Shown piece by piece: positions 17,250 to 25,288 of a stretch of DNA of 64,000 bases. The DNA comes from an uncultured Winogradskyella sp. (GTDB taxonomy: Bacteria > Bacteroidota > Bacteroidia > Flavobacteriales > Flavobacteriaceae), in NCBI RefSeq assembly GCF_947501905.1, contig NZ_CANMXL010000001.1, positions 620,001 to 684,000 of the forward strand, in the 5' to 3' direction. The notes beneath the pieces are model-generated. The model was not told where the DNA came from. It saw nothing but the letters and a program-made list of their open reading frames with translations, and searched no databases. Both the position numbers and the translations under genes were made by a program. Positions within the stretch are counted from its first letter, which is position 1. The number at the start of each line of letters is the position of its first letter.

Positions 17250-18397
17250 TAATACCCAAAATCTGCTTTAATTTGCTCCGCTTTTTCAAGCATCAAATCT
17301 TTTGTAATCCCGCCAATTTCTTCAAGAATATATGCAGATTGAAAGGTCTTCATTGCTTTTTTAGATTCTCCAATATTCTCGAGATATAAGCCTTTATAAT
17401 AACTAGGTAATACAGTATCAGGATAGTTCTTTTTAGCCAATTTTGAAAGATCCTCGTAATACTCCCATTTTTGTTTCTTTTTTATAGCTGCTGCTACAGC
17501 CTTAAAATCATTAATAAGGATTTGTTTTTCGATACCGAACATGTTTTTTATTTCTTCGTACTTCTGCTCTAAATATTCTACTGGTGAGCCTTCAAGTTTT
17601 AAGATAGATTCTTTGTACTCTTTTTTGCTAATAGGTTGAAAAATAAAGAAAATAGACTCCAATGCTTTAGGTATGGCATGTGCTGGCATGGCATAATGCG
17701 TTGGACCATCAAACTCCTTAAAAGTGTATAATACATTATCATTATCTAATCCTTTAAGTGTGTTATTTAAAGATGCTGAGGCTTCCATTATATGCTTTAC
17801 ATCTGCATTTGAAACTGCCAAATAATAAAAAATCTTTTTCTCTATTGATGTTAACCTTTCTCCCAAATATTGTTCCATATCCATGGCCAAATCTGGACTT
17901 ATGGTCACATAAGCATTAAAAACAGGATTTTGTCTTATGAGATAATAATTAATAAAGTTTGCTGTTTCACCATGTCCTACTGCTACTCTAAAAGTTTCGG
18001 TTTTATAATTATCCTCAATAAAAGGAATGAGCTCTTTGCCTACAAACTCAAAAAAATCGGCTCCACTTTCAACTGGCAATGAATTCTGTTCCGAATAGAT
18101 TAAATCATCTTCTCTCGATTCTATTTGGTTAATACCAACAACTATAGATTCTGGAATATCTTCCCAATAGGCATAATAATCTACATTACCAGCTACAGCT
18201 TCAAAAAGATAGTCACCGTCAAAGACATAAATAACAGGATAAGCTTTATCGTCTTCGTCCGAATAGCCTCTTGGTAATAATATTTTTAATTCTCGGTCTT
18301 CACCTAAAATACTAGAAGAAATCGTTTTGTATTTGGCTTGAGAAAATCCAATAAATCCTACAAATAGGACTATAAAAGTAGCCTTTAGCTTAGTCAT
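17249..18397 (-). CDS. Exported alpha/beta-hydrolase-fold (esterase D-like) protein, nucleophile altered
   Basis: A 382-residue protein with a signal peptide (about 1-20). An esterase D-type alpha/beta hydrolase domain covers about 22-255 (YPVIYVFDGDYLFEAVAGN, ESIVVGINQIESREDDL). The expected nucleophile elbow GxSxx reads GHGET at 141-145, so residue 143 is glycine (GGT) where the family has serine. A helical, TPR-like tail (about 280-375) follows. If the reading is right, the protein may have lost esterase activity or use another residue. It lies between the UPF0104 gene and radA, overlapping radA by one base. Confidence 0.78.
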   Translation of the reverse strand: MTKLKATFIVLFVGFIGFSQAKYKTISSSILGEDRELKILLPRGYSDEDDKAYPVIYVFDGDYLFEAVAGNVDYYAYWEDIPESIVVGINQIESREDDLIYSEQNSLPVESGADFFEFVGKELIPFIEDNYKTETFRVAVGHGETANFINYYLIRQNPVFNAYVTISPDLAMDMEQYLGERLTSIEKKIFYYLAVSNADVKHIMEASASLNNTLKGLDNDNVLYTFKEFDGPTHYAMPAHAIPKALESIFFIFQPISKKEYKESILKLEGSPVEYLEQKYEEIKNMFGIEKQILINDFKAVAAAIKKKQKWEYYEDLSKLAKKNYPDTVLPSYYKGLYLENIGESKKAMKTFQSAYILEEIGGITKDLMLEKAEQIKADFGY

Positions 18398-18440
18398 GGT
18401 TAATCATGGTTTGGTTGCCAAGGCAAGGTAAAAAATATTT

Positions 18441-19400
18441 CTATACTTCTTTAATCTTACGATTATAGATTGGTAAGTAAATTAGTGAGAGACCTCCAAA
18501 AATTATGATTATAAAAGTTTGAGACGCCCACATAATCCACCCAAAAGCATAGCTTGGGTCTTTAGCAATACCAAATATTGAAAAAGCGGCAAAAACAGCA
18601 ACAGGGAAAGATCCAATTCCTCCATTAGTTGCAGCAATACTAAAACTTGCAGAAATAAAGCCTATAAGAACTGCTGCAAACGGTATGCTTCTTGTCTCTT
18701 CTATTGAAAAAGAGGTAAAATAAAACATGAGCACATACATTCCCCAAATAAAAAGCGTATGAAAAATAAATGCCCATTTTTTCTTCATTTTAAAAATACT
18801 TAAAGCACCTTCAATTGCTCCATTAATAAAGTTTTTAATCTTTATTGCCCATTTGGATTTACTGTTTTTTATAATTCTAAAACCTATTATAAAAATCAAT
18901 AGAAAAACACCGGAAGCAATAGCTATTTTAACTGGGTCAAATCTTTCTGTTAAGAACGCATAAATAAACTCGAACTGTAAAAAAAGTGTGATGACTATAA
19001 TGCCCAAAAACACAATCATATCAGCTATACGTTCTGCTACAATTGTTCCAAAACCTTTTTCAAAAGGTACACCTTCATAATTTGTAAGGATAGAAACCCT
19101 AGCAATTTCACCAGCTCTTGGAATAGTATAATTAATAAGATATGTTGCAAAAACAGCCATTATACTATTACCTAACTTAATATCATAACCCAAAGGTTCT
19201 AATTGAAACCGCCATCTATATGCTCTTGACAAATGACTTAAAAGTCCTAAAATTGCTCCAAAAATTATCCAGGTTTTATCAGCAGATTTCCAATAGTCTA
19301 TAATTTTTGAAAGCGGAACATCTGTTAATGCGTACCAAACTAAAGCCACACCTAGTAAAAGTGGTAGAACTATTTTTAATACGGAAACAGATTTACTCAA
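18441..19400 (-). CDS. UPF0104/lysylphosphatidylglycerol synthase-type membrane protein
   Basis: A 319-residue integral membrane protein with about eight hydrophobic segments. It matches the AglD/MprF-transmembrane (UPF0104) family through HLSRAYRWRFQLEPLGY, PRAGEIARVSILTNYEGVPFEKGFGTIVAERI and NGGIGSFPVAVFAAFSIFG. It has no soluble aminoacyl-transfer domain like that of MprF, so lysyl transfer is unlikely; lipid or substrate flipping is a common suggestion for the family. It starts 5 nt after panD and probably belongs to the panC-panD transcript. Confidence 0.85.
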   Translation of the reverse strand: MSKSVSVLKIVLPLLLGVALVWYALTDVPLSKIIDYWKSADKTWIIFGAILGLLSHLSRAYRWRFQLEPLGYDIKLGNSIMAVFATYLINYTIPRAGEIARVSILTNYEGVPFEKGFGTIVAERIADMIVFLGIIVITLFLQFEFIYAFLTERFDPVKIAIASGVFLLIFIIGFRIIKNSKSKWAIKIKNFINGAIEGALSIFKMKKKWAFIFHTLFIWGMYVLMFYFTSFSIEETRSIPFAAVLIGFISASFSIAATNGGIGSFPVAVFAAFSIFGIAKDPSYAFGWIMWASQTFIIIIFGGLSLIYLPIYNRKIKEV

Positions 19401-19405
19401 AAGAG

Positions 19406-19756
19406 TTATTTTAATAAGTTGGTGGCTTCATCAGGGAATACTAATGAAGGTTTAAAAACTTTAGCATCTTCAATATCCATAAAAGCATACGTAATAAGTA
19501 TCAACACATCTCCTGGAGAAACCAGTCTAGCGGCAGCCCCGTTTAATGTTATTTCGCCACTGTTACGCGGACCAGGAATTGCATATGTTTCCAGACGTGC
19601 GCCATTGTTATTATTAACAATTTGCACTTTCTCACCTTGGATAATATTAGCCGCGTCCATTAGGTCTTCGTCAATGGTAATACTGCCAATGTAATTAAGG
19701 TCTGCACCTGTAACTTTTACACGATGAATTTTAGATTTTACAACTTGAATTTGCAT
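19406..19756 (-). CDS. panD: Aspartate 1-decarboxylase
   Basis: PanD makes beta-alanine from aspartate for pantothenate. The 116-residue proenzyme cleaves itself between G24 and S25 (NYIGSITID), giving the pyruvoyl cofactor on the larger chain. K7/K9 and R12 near the N-terminus and the [20 protein letters not shown] block fit the family. It starts 13 nt after panC, the next pathway step, so both are co-transcribed. Confidence 0.96.
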   Translation of the reverse strand: MQIQVVKSKIHRVKVTGADLNYIGSITIDEDLMDAANIIQGEKVQIVNNNNGARLETYAIPGPRNSGEITLNGAAARLVSPGDVLILITYAFMDIEDAKVFKPSLVFPDEATNLLK

Positions 19757-19769
19757 GAGGCAAAGGTAA

Positions 19770-20621
19770 TTAATTTAGGGCGATATTATCTATAAGTCTT
19801 ATATCGTCTGCATATACTGCAATAAATGCCCTATATACTTTTTTTGTTGATTTTCGTTTTACTGGTTTTAGGGTTTTTACATCTGCAATTAAAAAATATT
19901 CTAGCTCTAAAAACTCTTGGTTTGCAAACTGTTTAGTAACCCATTCCGTAACTGCTTTAGCACTTTTTGTGCCAAACTTTGTTTTGGCAGTTTTAAGCGT
20001 TTTATAGATAAATGGAGCTACAACTCTATACTCGGGTTTTAATCTCTCATTACGAGAACTCATTGCTAAACCATCAGCTGCCCTAAAGATTGGACAGCCT
20101 ATAATTTCTGCGGGTATTTTATGAAGCTCAACCATTTTTTTGACAATCTGTAACTGCTGAAAATCTTTTTGTCCAAAATAAGCTTTATTAGGTTTTACGA
20201 TTTCTAATAATCGTTTTACAATTGTACCAACACCGTCAAAATGTCCTGGTCTAAATGCACCTTCCATTTCATGCTCCAACCCATCAAAAGTAAAGCTTTC
20301 GGAAGTTATATTGTTATCATATATATCTTCTACACTTGGATTGTAAACAAAGATTTTAGAATCGGAAACAGTCTCTAATAATTTAACATCTCTATCTAAT
20401 GTTCTTGGGTATTTTTCTAGATCTTCAGCATTATTAAACTGGGTTGGATTAACAAAAATACTTACGACTACAAAGTCATTATCGGAGAGTCCAAAATTTA
20501 CTAAAGACAAATGCCCTTCATGTAATGCGCCCATAGTTGGCACAAAACCAATAGTGGCTTTACTTCTCCTTAAACTCTGAAGGTGAGATGATAAGTCTGT
20601 TTTATTATGAAATATTTTCAA
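19770..20621 (-). CDS. panC: Pantothenate synthetase, TTG start
   Basis: PanC joins pantoate to beta-alanine with ATP. The 283-residue protein has the nucleotide-binding [16 protein letters not shown] (about 26-41), [18 protein letters not shown], and the KMSKS-like MSSRNERL. The start codon is TTG at 20621-20619. In frame upstream there is a TAA 18 nt away with no ATG between, and the next internal ATG would cut into the ATP site, so TTG is the real start. A TAAGTTTG -7 box is 25 nt upstream. It is divergent from the starch-synthase-like gene and first in the run with panD. Confidence 0.95.
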   Translation of the reverse strand: MKIFHNKTDLSSHLQSLRRSKATIGFVPTMGALHEGHLSLVNFGLSDNDFVVVSIFVNPTQFNNAEDLEKYPRTLDRDVKLLETVSDSKIFVYNPSVEDIYDNNITSESFTFDGLEHEMEGAFRPGHFDGVGTIVKRLLEIVKPNKAYFGQKDFQQLQIVKKMVELHKIPAEIIGCPIFRAADGLAMSSRNERLKPEYRVVAPFIYKTLKTAKTKFGTKSAKAVTEWVTKQFANQEFLELEYFLIADVKTLKPVKRKSTKKVYRAFIAVYADDIRLIDNIALN

Positions 20622-20646
20622 TTCTGTAACATAAGTTTAACGCGTG

Positions 20647-20693
20647 CAAACTTAAGATTTTACTAGCAATTGGCATAAATTTTTGTAATTTTG
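20647..20693. promoter_or_regulatory. Divergent -7 boxes for panC and the starch-synthase-like gene
   Basis: The minus strand has TAAGTTTG at 20654-20647 (for panC) and the plus strand has TAATTTTG at 20686-20693 (for the gene at 20731). Both match TAnnTTTG. No TTG occurs at the usual 17-23 bp spacing for either. Confidence 0.5.
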
Positions 20694-20730
20694 CATGTTT
20701 TTTACTTTTAATTTCTAAATCAATCGGTAT

Positions 20731-21540
20731 ATGAAAGATAAACGAATATTGTATGTGTCCTCGGAAGTAGTTCCGTATTTACCTGAAACCGAAATTTCTT
20801 CAATGTCATTTGAAGCACCTCGAATGGTGAATAAACAAGGTGGACAGATACGAATATTTATGCCGCGATTTGGAAATATTAATGAACGTAGACATCAACT
20901 CCATGAAGTTATTAGATTATCGGGTATTAATCTTGTGATTAATGACTTGGATATGCCTCTAATAATTAAAGTAGCTTCTATTCCTAAAGAACGCATTCAG
21001 GTTTACTTTATAGATAATGAAGAATATTTTAAACGTAAAGCCACATTAACAGATGAAGACGGTAAGCTTTTCCCAGATAATGATGAGCGCGCTATTTTCT
21101 TTGCTAAAGGGGTTATCGAAACTGTTAAAAAACTAAACTGGGCTCCAGATATTATTCATGTTAATGGTTGGTTGGCATCATTATTGCCACTTTATCTTAA
21201 AGAATTTTATAAAACTGAGCCATTATTTACTGAAAGTAAAATTGTTACCTCTGTATACAATCAAAACTTTGATGGTACGTTAGATAAAGACATGAAAAAG
21301 AAAGTGAGTTTTGATGGCCTTGATGAAGAAGCTATACAAGCATTAAGTGAACCTAACTACATTAATTTAATGAAGATTGCTATTGATAATTCTGACGCCG
21401 TAATCAAAGGTTCTCAAGAGTTACCAAATGAATTGGATAGTTATATTGATGAGTTAAATAAACCGACTTTAGGTTATCACTCTCCAGAAGAATTTGCTGA
21501 ACCGTATTCAGAATTTTACACAAACAGTGTACTACAATAG
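20731..21540 (+). CDS. Half-size glycogen/starch synthase-like protein (GT5 N-terminal domain)
   Basis: A 269-residue protein matching only the N-terminal Rossmann domain of GT5 glycogen/starch synthases: ILYVSSEVVPY at the start, a KxGG-like NKQGGQIRIFMPRFG at about 33-47, and the WAPDIIHVNGWLASLLPLYLKE block at about 137-158. The C-terminal GT-B domain that holds the donor-sugar site is absent, and the gene ends with an ordinary stop. Proteins of this size are common in Flavobacteriia, so this is a family form rather than a recent break. Its activity is uncertain. It is followed 12 nt later by the DUF4270 lipoprotein gene. Confidence 0.8.
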   Translation: MKDKRILYVSSEVVPYLPETEISSMSFEAPRMVNKQGGQIRIFMPRFGNINERRHQLHEVIRLSGINLVINDLDMPLIIKVASIPKERIQVYFIDNEEYFKRKATLTDEDGKLFPDNDERAIFFAKGVIETVKKLNWAPDIIHVNGWLASLLPLYLKEFYKTEPLFTESKIVTSVYNQNFDGTLDKDMKKKVSFDGLDEEAIQALSEPNYINLMKIAIDNSDAVIKGSQELPNELDSYIDELNKPTLGYHSPEEFAEPYSEFYTNSVLQ

Positions 21541-21552
21541 TTAAAAATACTT

Positions 21553-23247
21553 ATGAGATTACACAAGAAAAGCTTAAGAAATATATTAGTTCTTGGATTT
21601 ATAACCGGATTATTTATTGCCTGTGATGAAGATTTCACTACAATAGATTCTGATATTATTAATGAAGAAACTGCTACAAACTTTAACACCACCTCTGAAA
21701 AGTTTGATGTCATTAGTTATACTGATAGACTCAACCCAGTACAGACAAGTGGCTTGGGGTTAAATATGTTAGGAGTTTTCAATGACCCAACTTATGGTCA
21801 AACTGTGGCAAGTGTTGTAACACAAGTAAATACAGGTTTAGTAAACCCAACTTTTGGGGATAATGTAGTGTTAGATTCTGTTGTATTAACCATCCCAATT
21901 TTTAGCAGAAGTATTGGTCTAACAGAAGATAATGGCATTGAATATGAAATTGACTCAGTACTTCCTAGAGGAGACAGTTATAACCCAATAAAGTTGAGTA
22001 TCTATGAAAATAGTTATTTCTTAAGAGACTTTGACCCAAACGGAGACTTTGACATAAGTCAATCTTATTTCTCTAATAAATCTGCATCAGCTACTGAGCC
22101 AATAGGTGCATCAGATTTAGAATTTACACTTATAGATGAGATAGAAATTTTAGATATTAGTAACAAAGAAGTTATCTTAACTGATGGGGATGAGACAGAA
22201 GCAACAATTACGCAAAGGCTCTCTCCAAGAATTAGAATTGCATGGGACAAAAACGTAACTGAAGATGATGATGTAATTAATTATTGGACTCAAAAAATCC
22301 TTGATCAAGAAGGAGAGACTACACTAAGCAACTCTAATAACTTTAATGATTATTTTAGAGGTCTATATTTTAAGGCTGAAGCAATAAATGATAATGGCTC
22401 TTTAATGCTTCTTAATCTATCCCAACAAGATGCAAATGTTACATTGTTTTACTCATTTGATTCTCCTACTGTAACTGGAGAGCGAGATCAATCAACATAT
22501 ACCTTAACATTTAGTCCAACACGAGCTAATTTTTTTGAAAACAACTATATTTTACCATTCGATGATGGAGATGAAGTACAAGGAGATAGCAGATTATATC
22601 TTAAAGGAGGTGAAGGTGCATTAGCCTCAATTAGCTTATTTAATGGCGAAAATTCTGATGACGATAACACTACGGATAACACTTTTGAAGCTTTCAGAAA
22701 ACAATTCGTCAATCTAGATGATGATGGAAATTTTGTATCATCAAGAAGATTAATTAATGAAGCTAATCTTGTCTTTTACGTGGATCAAGACTTAGTTGAA
22801 GGAGAAGAGCCAGAAAGATTATACCTATATAACAAAACTAACGGTGGCCCTCTATTAGATTATTTTGAAGACAGTCAGAACAATACATTGCCCTCTTTAT
22901 CAATACCCAATCATTTAGGAACTTTAATTAGAGATGAAGACACAGGCCAAGGCCGTTACAAAATGAAAATCACTTCTCATATTAATAATCTATTATTAAA
23001 CAATACAGATAATGTTGAATTAGGACTTGCTGTTTCTGGAAATGTAAATCTTGAAGCTACTGTCCCACAATATAGAGTACAGGCAACAGGTAATGAGACA
23101 GAAACACTACCTGTAAGTAGTGTTATCACTCCCAGAGGCACAGTATTACACGGTAATAATAATGAAGACTCAAACATAGATAAACGTTTATTTCTTGAAA
23201 TCTACTATACCTGTTTAGAAACCGATATAGATTGCCCAAACAACTAA
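21553..23247 (+). CDS. DUF4270 family lipoprotein
   Basis: A 564-residue lipoprotein. The signal peptide ends in a lipobox (ITGLFIAC, about residues 17-24), followed by acidic residues (DEDFTTIDSD), which fits outer-membrane or surface sorting in Bacteroidota. The body is beta-rich and matches the DUF4270 layout: SEKFDVISYTDRLNPVQTSGLGLNMLGVFNDPTYGQTVASVVTQV near the start. Function is unknown. It sits between the starch-synthase-like gene and glmS with 12 and 10 nt gaps, suggesting one transcript and a link to envelope sugar metabolism; that link is inference. Confidence 0.85.
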   Translation: MRLHKKSLRNILVLGFITGLFIACDEDFTTIDSDIINEETATNFNTTSEKFDVISYTDRLNPVQTSGLGLNMLGVFNDPTYGQTVASVVTQVNTGLVNPTFGDNVVLDSVVLTIPIFSRSIGLTEDNGIEYEIDSVLPRGDSYNPIKLSIYENSYFLRDFDPNGDFDISQSYFSNKSASATEPIGASDLEFTLIDEIEILDISNKEVILTDGDETEATITQRLSPRIRIAWDKNVTEDDDVINYWTQKILDQEGETTLSNSNNFNDYFRGLYFKAEAINDNGSLMLLNLSQQDANVTLFYSFDSPTVTGERDQSTYTLTFSPTRANFFENNYILPFDDGDEVQGDSRLYLKGGEGALASISLFNGENSDDDNTTDNTFEAFRKQFVNLDDDGNFVSSRRLINEANLVFYVDQDLVEGEEPERLYLYNKTNGGPLLDYFEDSQNNTLPSLSIPNHLGTLIRDEDTGQGRYKMKITSHINNLLLNNTDNVELGLAVSGNVNLEATVPQYRVQATGNETETLPVSSVITPRGTVLHGNNNEDSNIDKRLFLEIYYTCLETDIDCPNN

Positions 23248-23257
23248 CAAATAACTT

Positions 23258-25105
23258 ATGTGTGGAATTGTAGGATATATAGGCCATAGAGAAGCATACC
23301 CAATTATTCTTAAAGGTTTACAAAGATTAGAATATAGAGGTTATGATAGTGCCGGAATAGCACTTTATGATGGTAATAATATTAAGCTTTCTAAAACCAA
23401 AGGTAAAGTTGCCGATTTAAAAGAACGACTAGAAAATGAAATCCCTACAACTGGAAATTTAGGTATTGGACATACGCGTTGGGCTACACATGGTGTTCCC
23501 AATGATGTTAATTCTCACCCACACTATTCAAACTCTGGAGATTTAGTAATTATACACAATGGCATCATAGAAAATTATGAAGCTATCAAGACTGAATTAA
23601 TCAAACGTGGTTACACTTTTAATTCAGATACTGATACTGAGGTATTAATAAACTTAATTGAAGAAGTTAAGAAAAAGCAAGGTGTAAAGCTTGGAAAAGC
23701 AGTACAGATTGCACTTAACGAAGTTGTAGGCGCCTATGCCATTGCTGTTTTTGACAAAAACAAACCTAACGAAATTGTTGTAGCAAAACTAGGAAGTCCT
23801 CTTGCCATAGGTGTTGGTGATGAAGAATTCTTTATAGCTAGTGACGCTTCCCCTTTTATAGAATTTACAAAGAATGCCATTTATTTAGAAGATGAAGAAA
23901 TGGCAGTTGTAAGGTTAGGTAAAAAGATTAAAATCCGAAAAATAAAAGATGATTCTTTAGTTAATCCTCTAATGCAAGAACTAAAATTTAATTTAGAACA
24001 AATTGAAAAAGGTGGTTACGAGCATTTTATGTTAAAAGAAATATACGAACAACCACATGCCATAAAAGATACTTATAGAGGACGGCTACTTGCTAAAGAT
24101 GGTATTATAAGAATGGCTGGTGTCGAGAATCATAAAGAGAAGTTTCTCAATGCTAATCGCATAATTATAGTTGCCTGTGGCACATCATGGCACGCTGGTT
24201 TAGTTGCAGAATATATATTTGAAGACCTAGCCAGAATTCCTGTAGAAGTCGAATATGCTTCAGAATTTAGATACAGAAACCCTGTAATAACAGATCAAGA
24301 TGTTGTTATAGCCATCTCCCAATCAGGAGAAACAGCAGACACTCTAGCTGCTATCAAATTAGCCAAAGAACATGGGGCATTTGTCTTTGGAGTATGTAAT
24401 GTAGTGGGCTCTAGTATTGCAAGAGAAACCGATGCAGGCGCATACACACATGCTGGACCAGAAATTGGTGTAGCCTCAACAAAAGCATTTACGACTCAGA
24501 TTACTGTTCTTACTTTAATTGCTTTAAAATTGGCTAAAGAGAAAGGAGCTATTTCTAATTCTGATTTTCATTATCACCTTGAGCAGTTAGAGTTAATACC
24601 AGATAAAGTTGCTAAAGCACTTGAGTCAGATAAACATATTAAAGCAGTTGCTGAAACATATAAAGATGCTTCAAACTGTCTTTACCTAGGGCGTGGATAT
24701 AATTTCCCGGTAGCCTTAGAAGGTGCCTTAAAGCTGAAAGAAATATCTTATATTCATGCTGAAGGATACCCTGCTGCTGAGATGAAACATGGTCCTATTG
24801 CTCTAATTGATGAGCAAATGCCAGTTTTTGTTATAGCTACTAAAAAAGGGCATTACGAAAAGGTAGTCAGTAACATTCAAGAAATAAAATCTAGAAAAGG
24901 TAAAATCATTGCTATTGTAACAGAAGGTGATGTAGATGTGAAGAAACTTGCTGACCATACAATCGAAGTTCCAGAGACTTTAGAGTCACTAAGCCCGCTT
25001 TTAACTACAATACCTTTACAACTTTTATCATATCATATTGCAGTAATGCTAAATAAAAATGTTGATCAACCTCGAAATTTAGCAAAATCAGTAACTGTAG
25101 AGTAA
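23258..25105 (+). CDS. glmS: Glutamine-fructose-6-phosphate aminotransferase (isomerizing)
   Basis: GlmS makes glucosamine-6-phosphate, the first step towards UDP-GlcNAc for peptidoglycan and LPS. The 615-residue protein begins MCGIVGYIGH, leaving Cys2 as the N-terminal nucleophile of the glutaminase domain (1-230; GHTRWATHG, HNGIIEN). Two SIS domains follow (about 290-600; CGTSWHAG, SQSGETADTLAA), and the end PRNLAKSVTVE is typical. Length is normal. There is no glmS ribozyme: the upstream gap is only 10 nt. A strong terminator follows. Confidence 0.98.
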   Translation: MCGIVGYIGHREAYPIILKGLQRLEYRGYDSAGIALYDGNNIKLSKTKGKVADLKERLENEIPTTGNLGIGHTRWATHGVPNDVNSHPHYSNSGDLVIIHNGIIENYEAIKTELIKRGYTFNSDTDTEVLINLIEEVKKKQGVKLGKAVQIALNEVVGAYAIAVFDKNKPNEIVVAKLGSPLAIGVGDEEFFIASDASPFIEFTKNAIYLEDEEMAVVRLGKKIKIRKIKDDSLVNPLMQELKFNLEQIEKGGYEHFMLKEIYEQPHAIKDTYRGRLLAKDGIIRMAGVENHKEKFLNANRIIIVACGTSWHAGLVAEYIFEDLARIPVEVEYASEFRYRNPVITDQDVVIAISQSGETADTLAAIKLAKEHGAFVFGVCNVVGSSIARETDAGAYTHAGPEIGVASTKAFTTQITVLTLIALKLAKEKGAISNSDFHYHLEQLELIPDKVAKALESDKHIKAVAETYKDASNCLYLGRGYNFPVALEGALKLKEISYIHAEGYPAAEMKHGPIALIDEQMPVFVIATKKGHYEKVVSNIQEIKSRKGKIIAIVTEGDVDVKKLADHTIEVPETLESLSPLLTTIPLQLLSYHIAVMLNKNVDQPRNLAKSVTVE

Positions 25106-25128
25106 AATAAAATCATAAATTAAATTTT

Positions 25129-25165
25129 AAAATCCATAAAAAAAGCTCAAGTTTTTATGGATTTT
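25129..25165 (+). terminator. Intrinsic terminator after glmS
   Basis: AAAATCCATAAAAA pairs with TTTTTATGGATTTT over 14 bp around a nine-base loop and runs into a T tract. It lies 23 nt after the glmS stop. Confidence 0.85.
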
Positions 25166-25241
25166 TTGATTTTTAAGGTCTTTAATTACCGAAAAGTGCT
25201 ATGCATGCATAATTTTTTAGAAATTTCTTATCAAGTTTTCA

Positions 25242-25249
25242 TATATTTA
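25242..25249 (+). promoter_or_regulatory. Possible -7 box for the TonB receptor gene
   Basis: TATATTTA matches TAnnTTTG except for the last base and lies 39 nt before the ATG. No TTG is found at standard spacing. Confidence 0.3.
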
Positions 25250-25288
25250 GTTAAATTGGTCAACTAATAAATTAACTAATTCTTACAC

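Noticed and set aside
23248-23257. glmS ribozyme
   Set aside because: Only 10 nt separate glmS from the DUF4270 gene, so there is no room for one.
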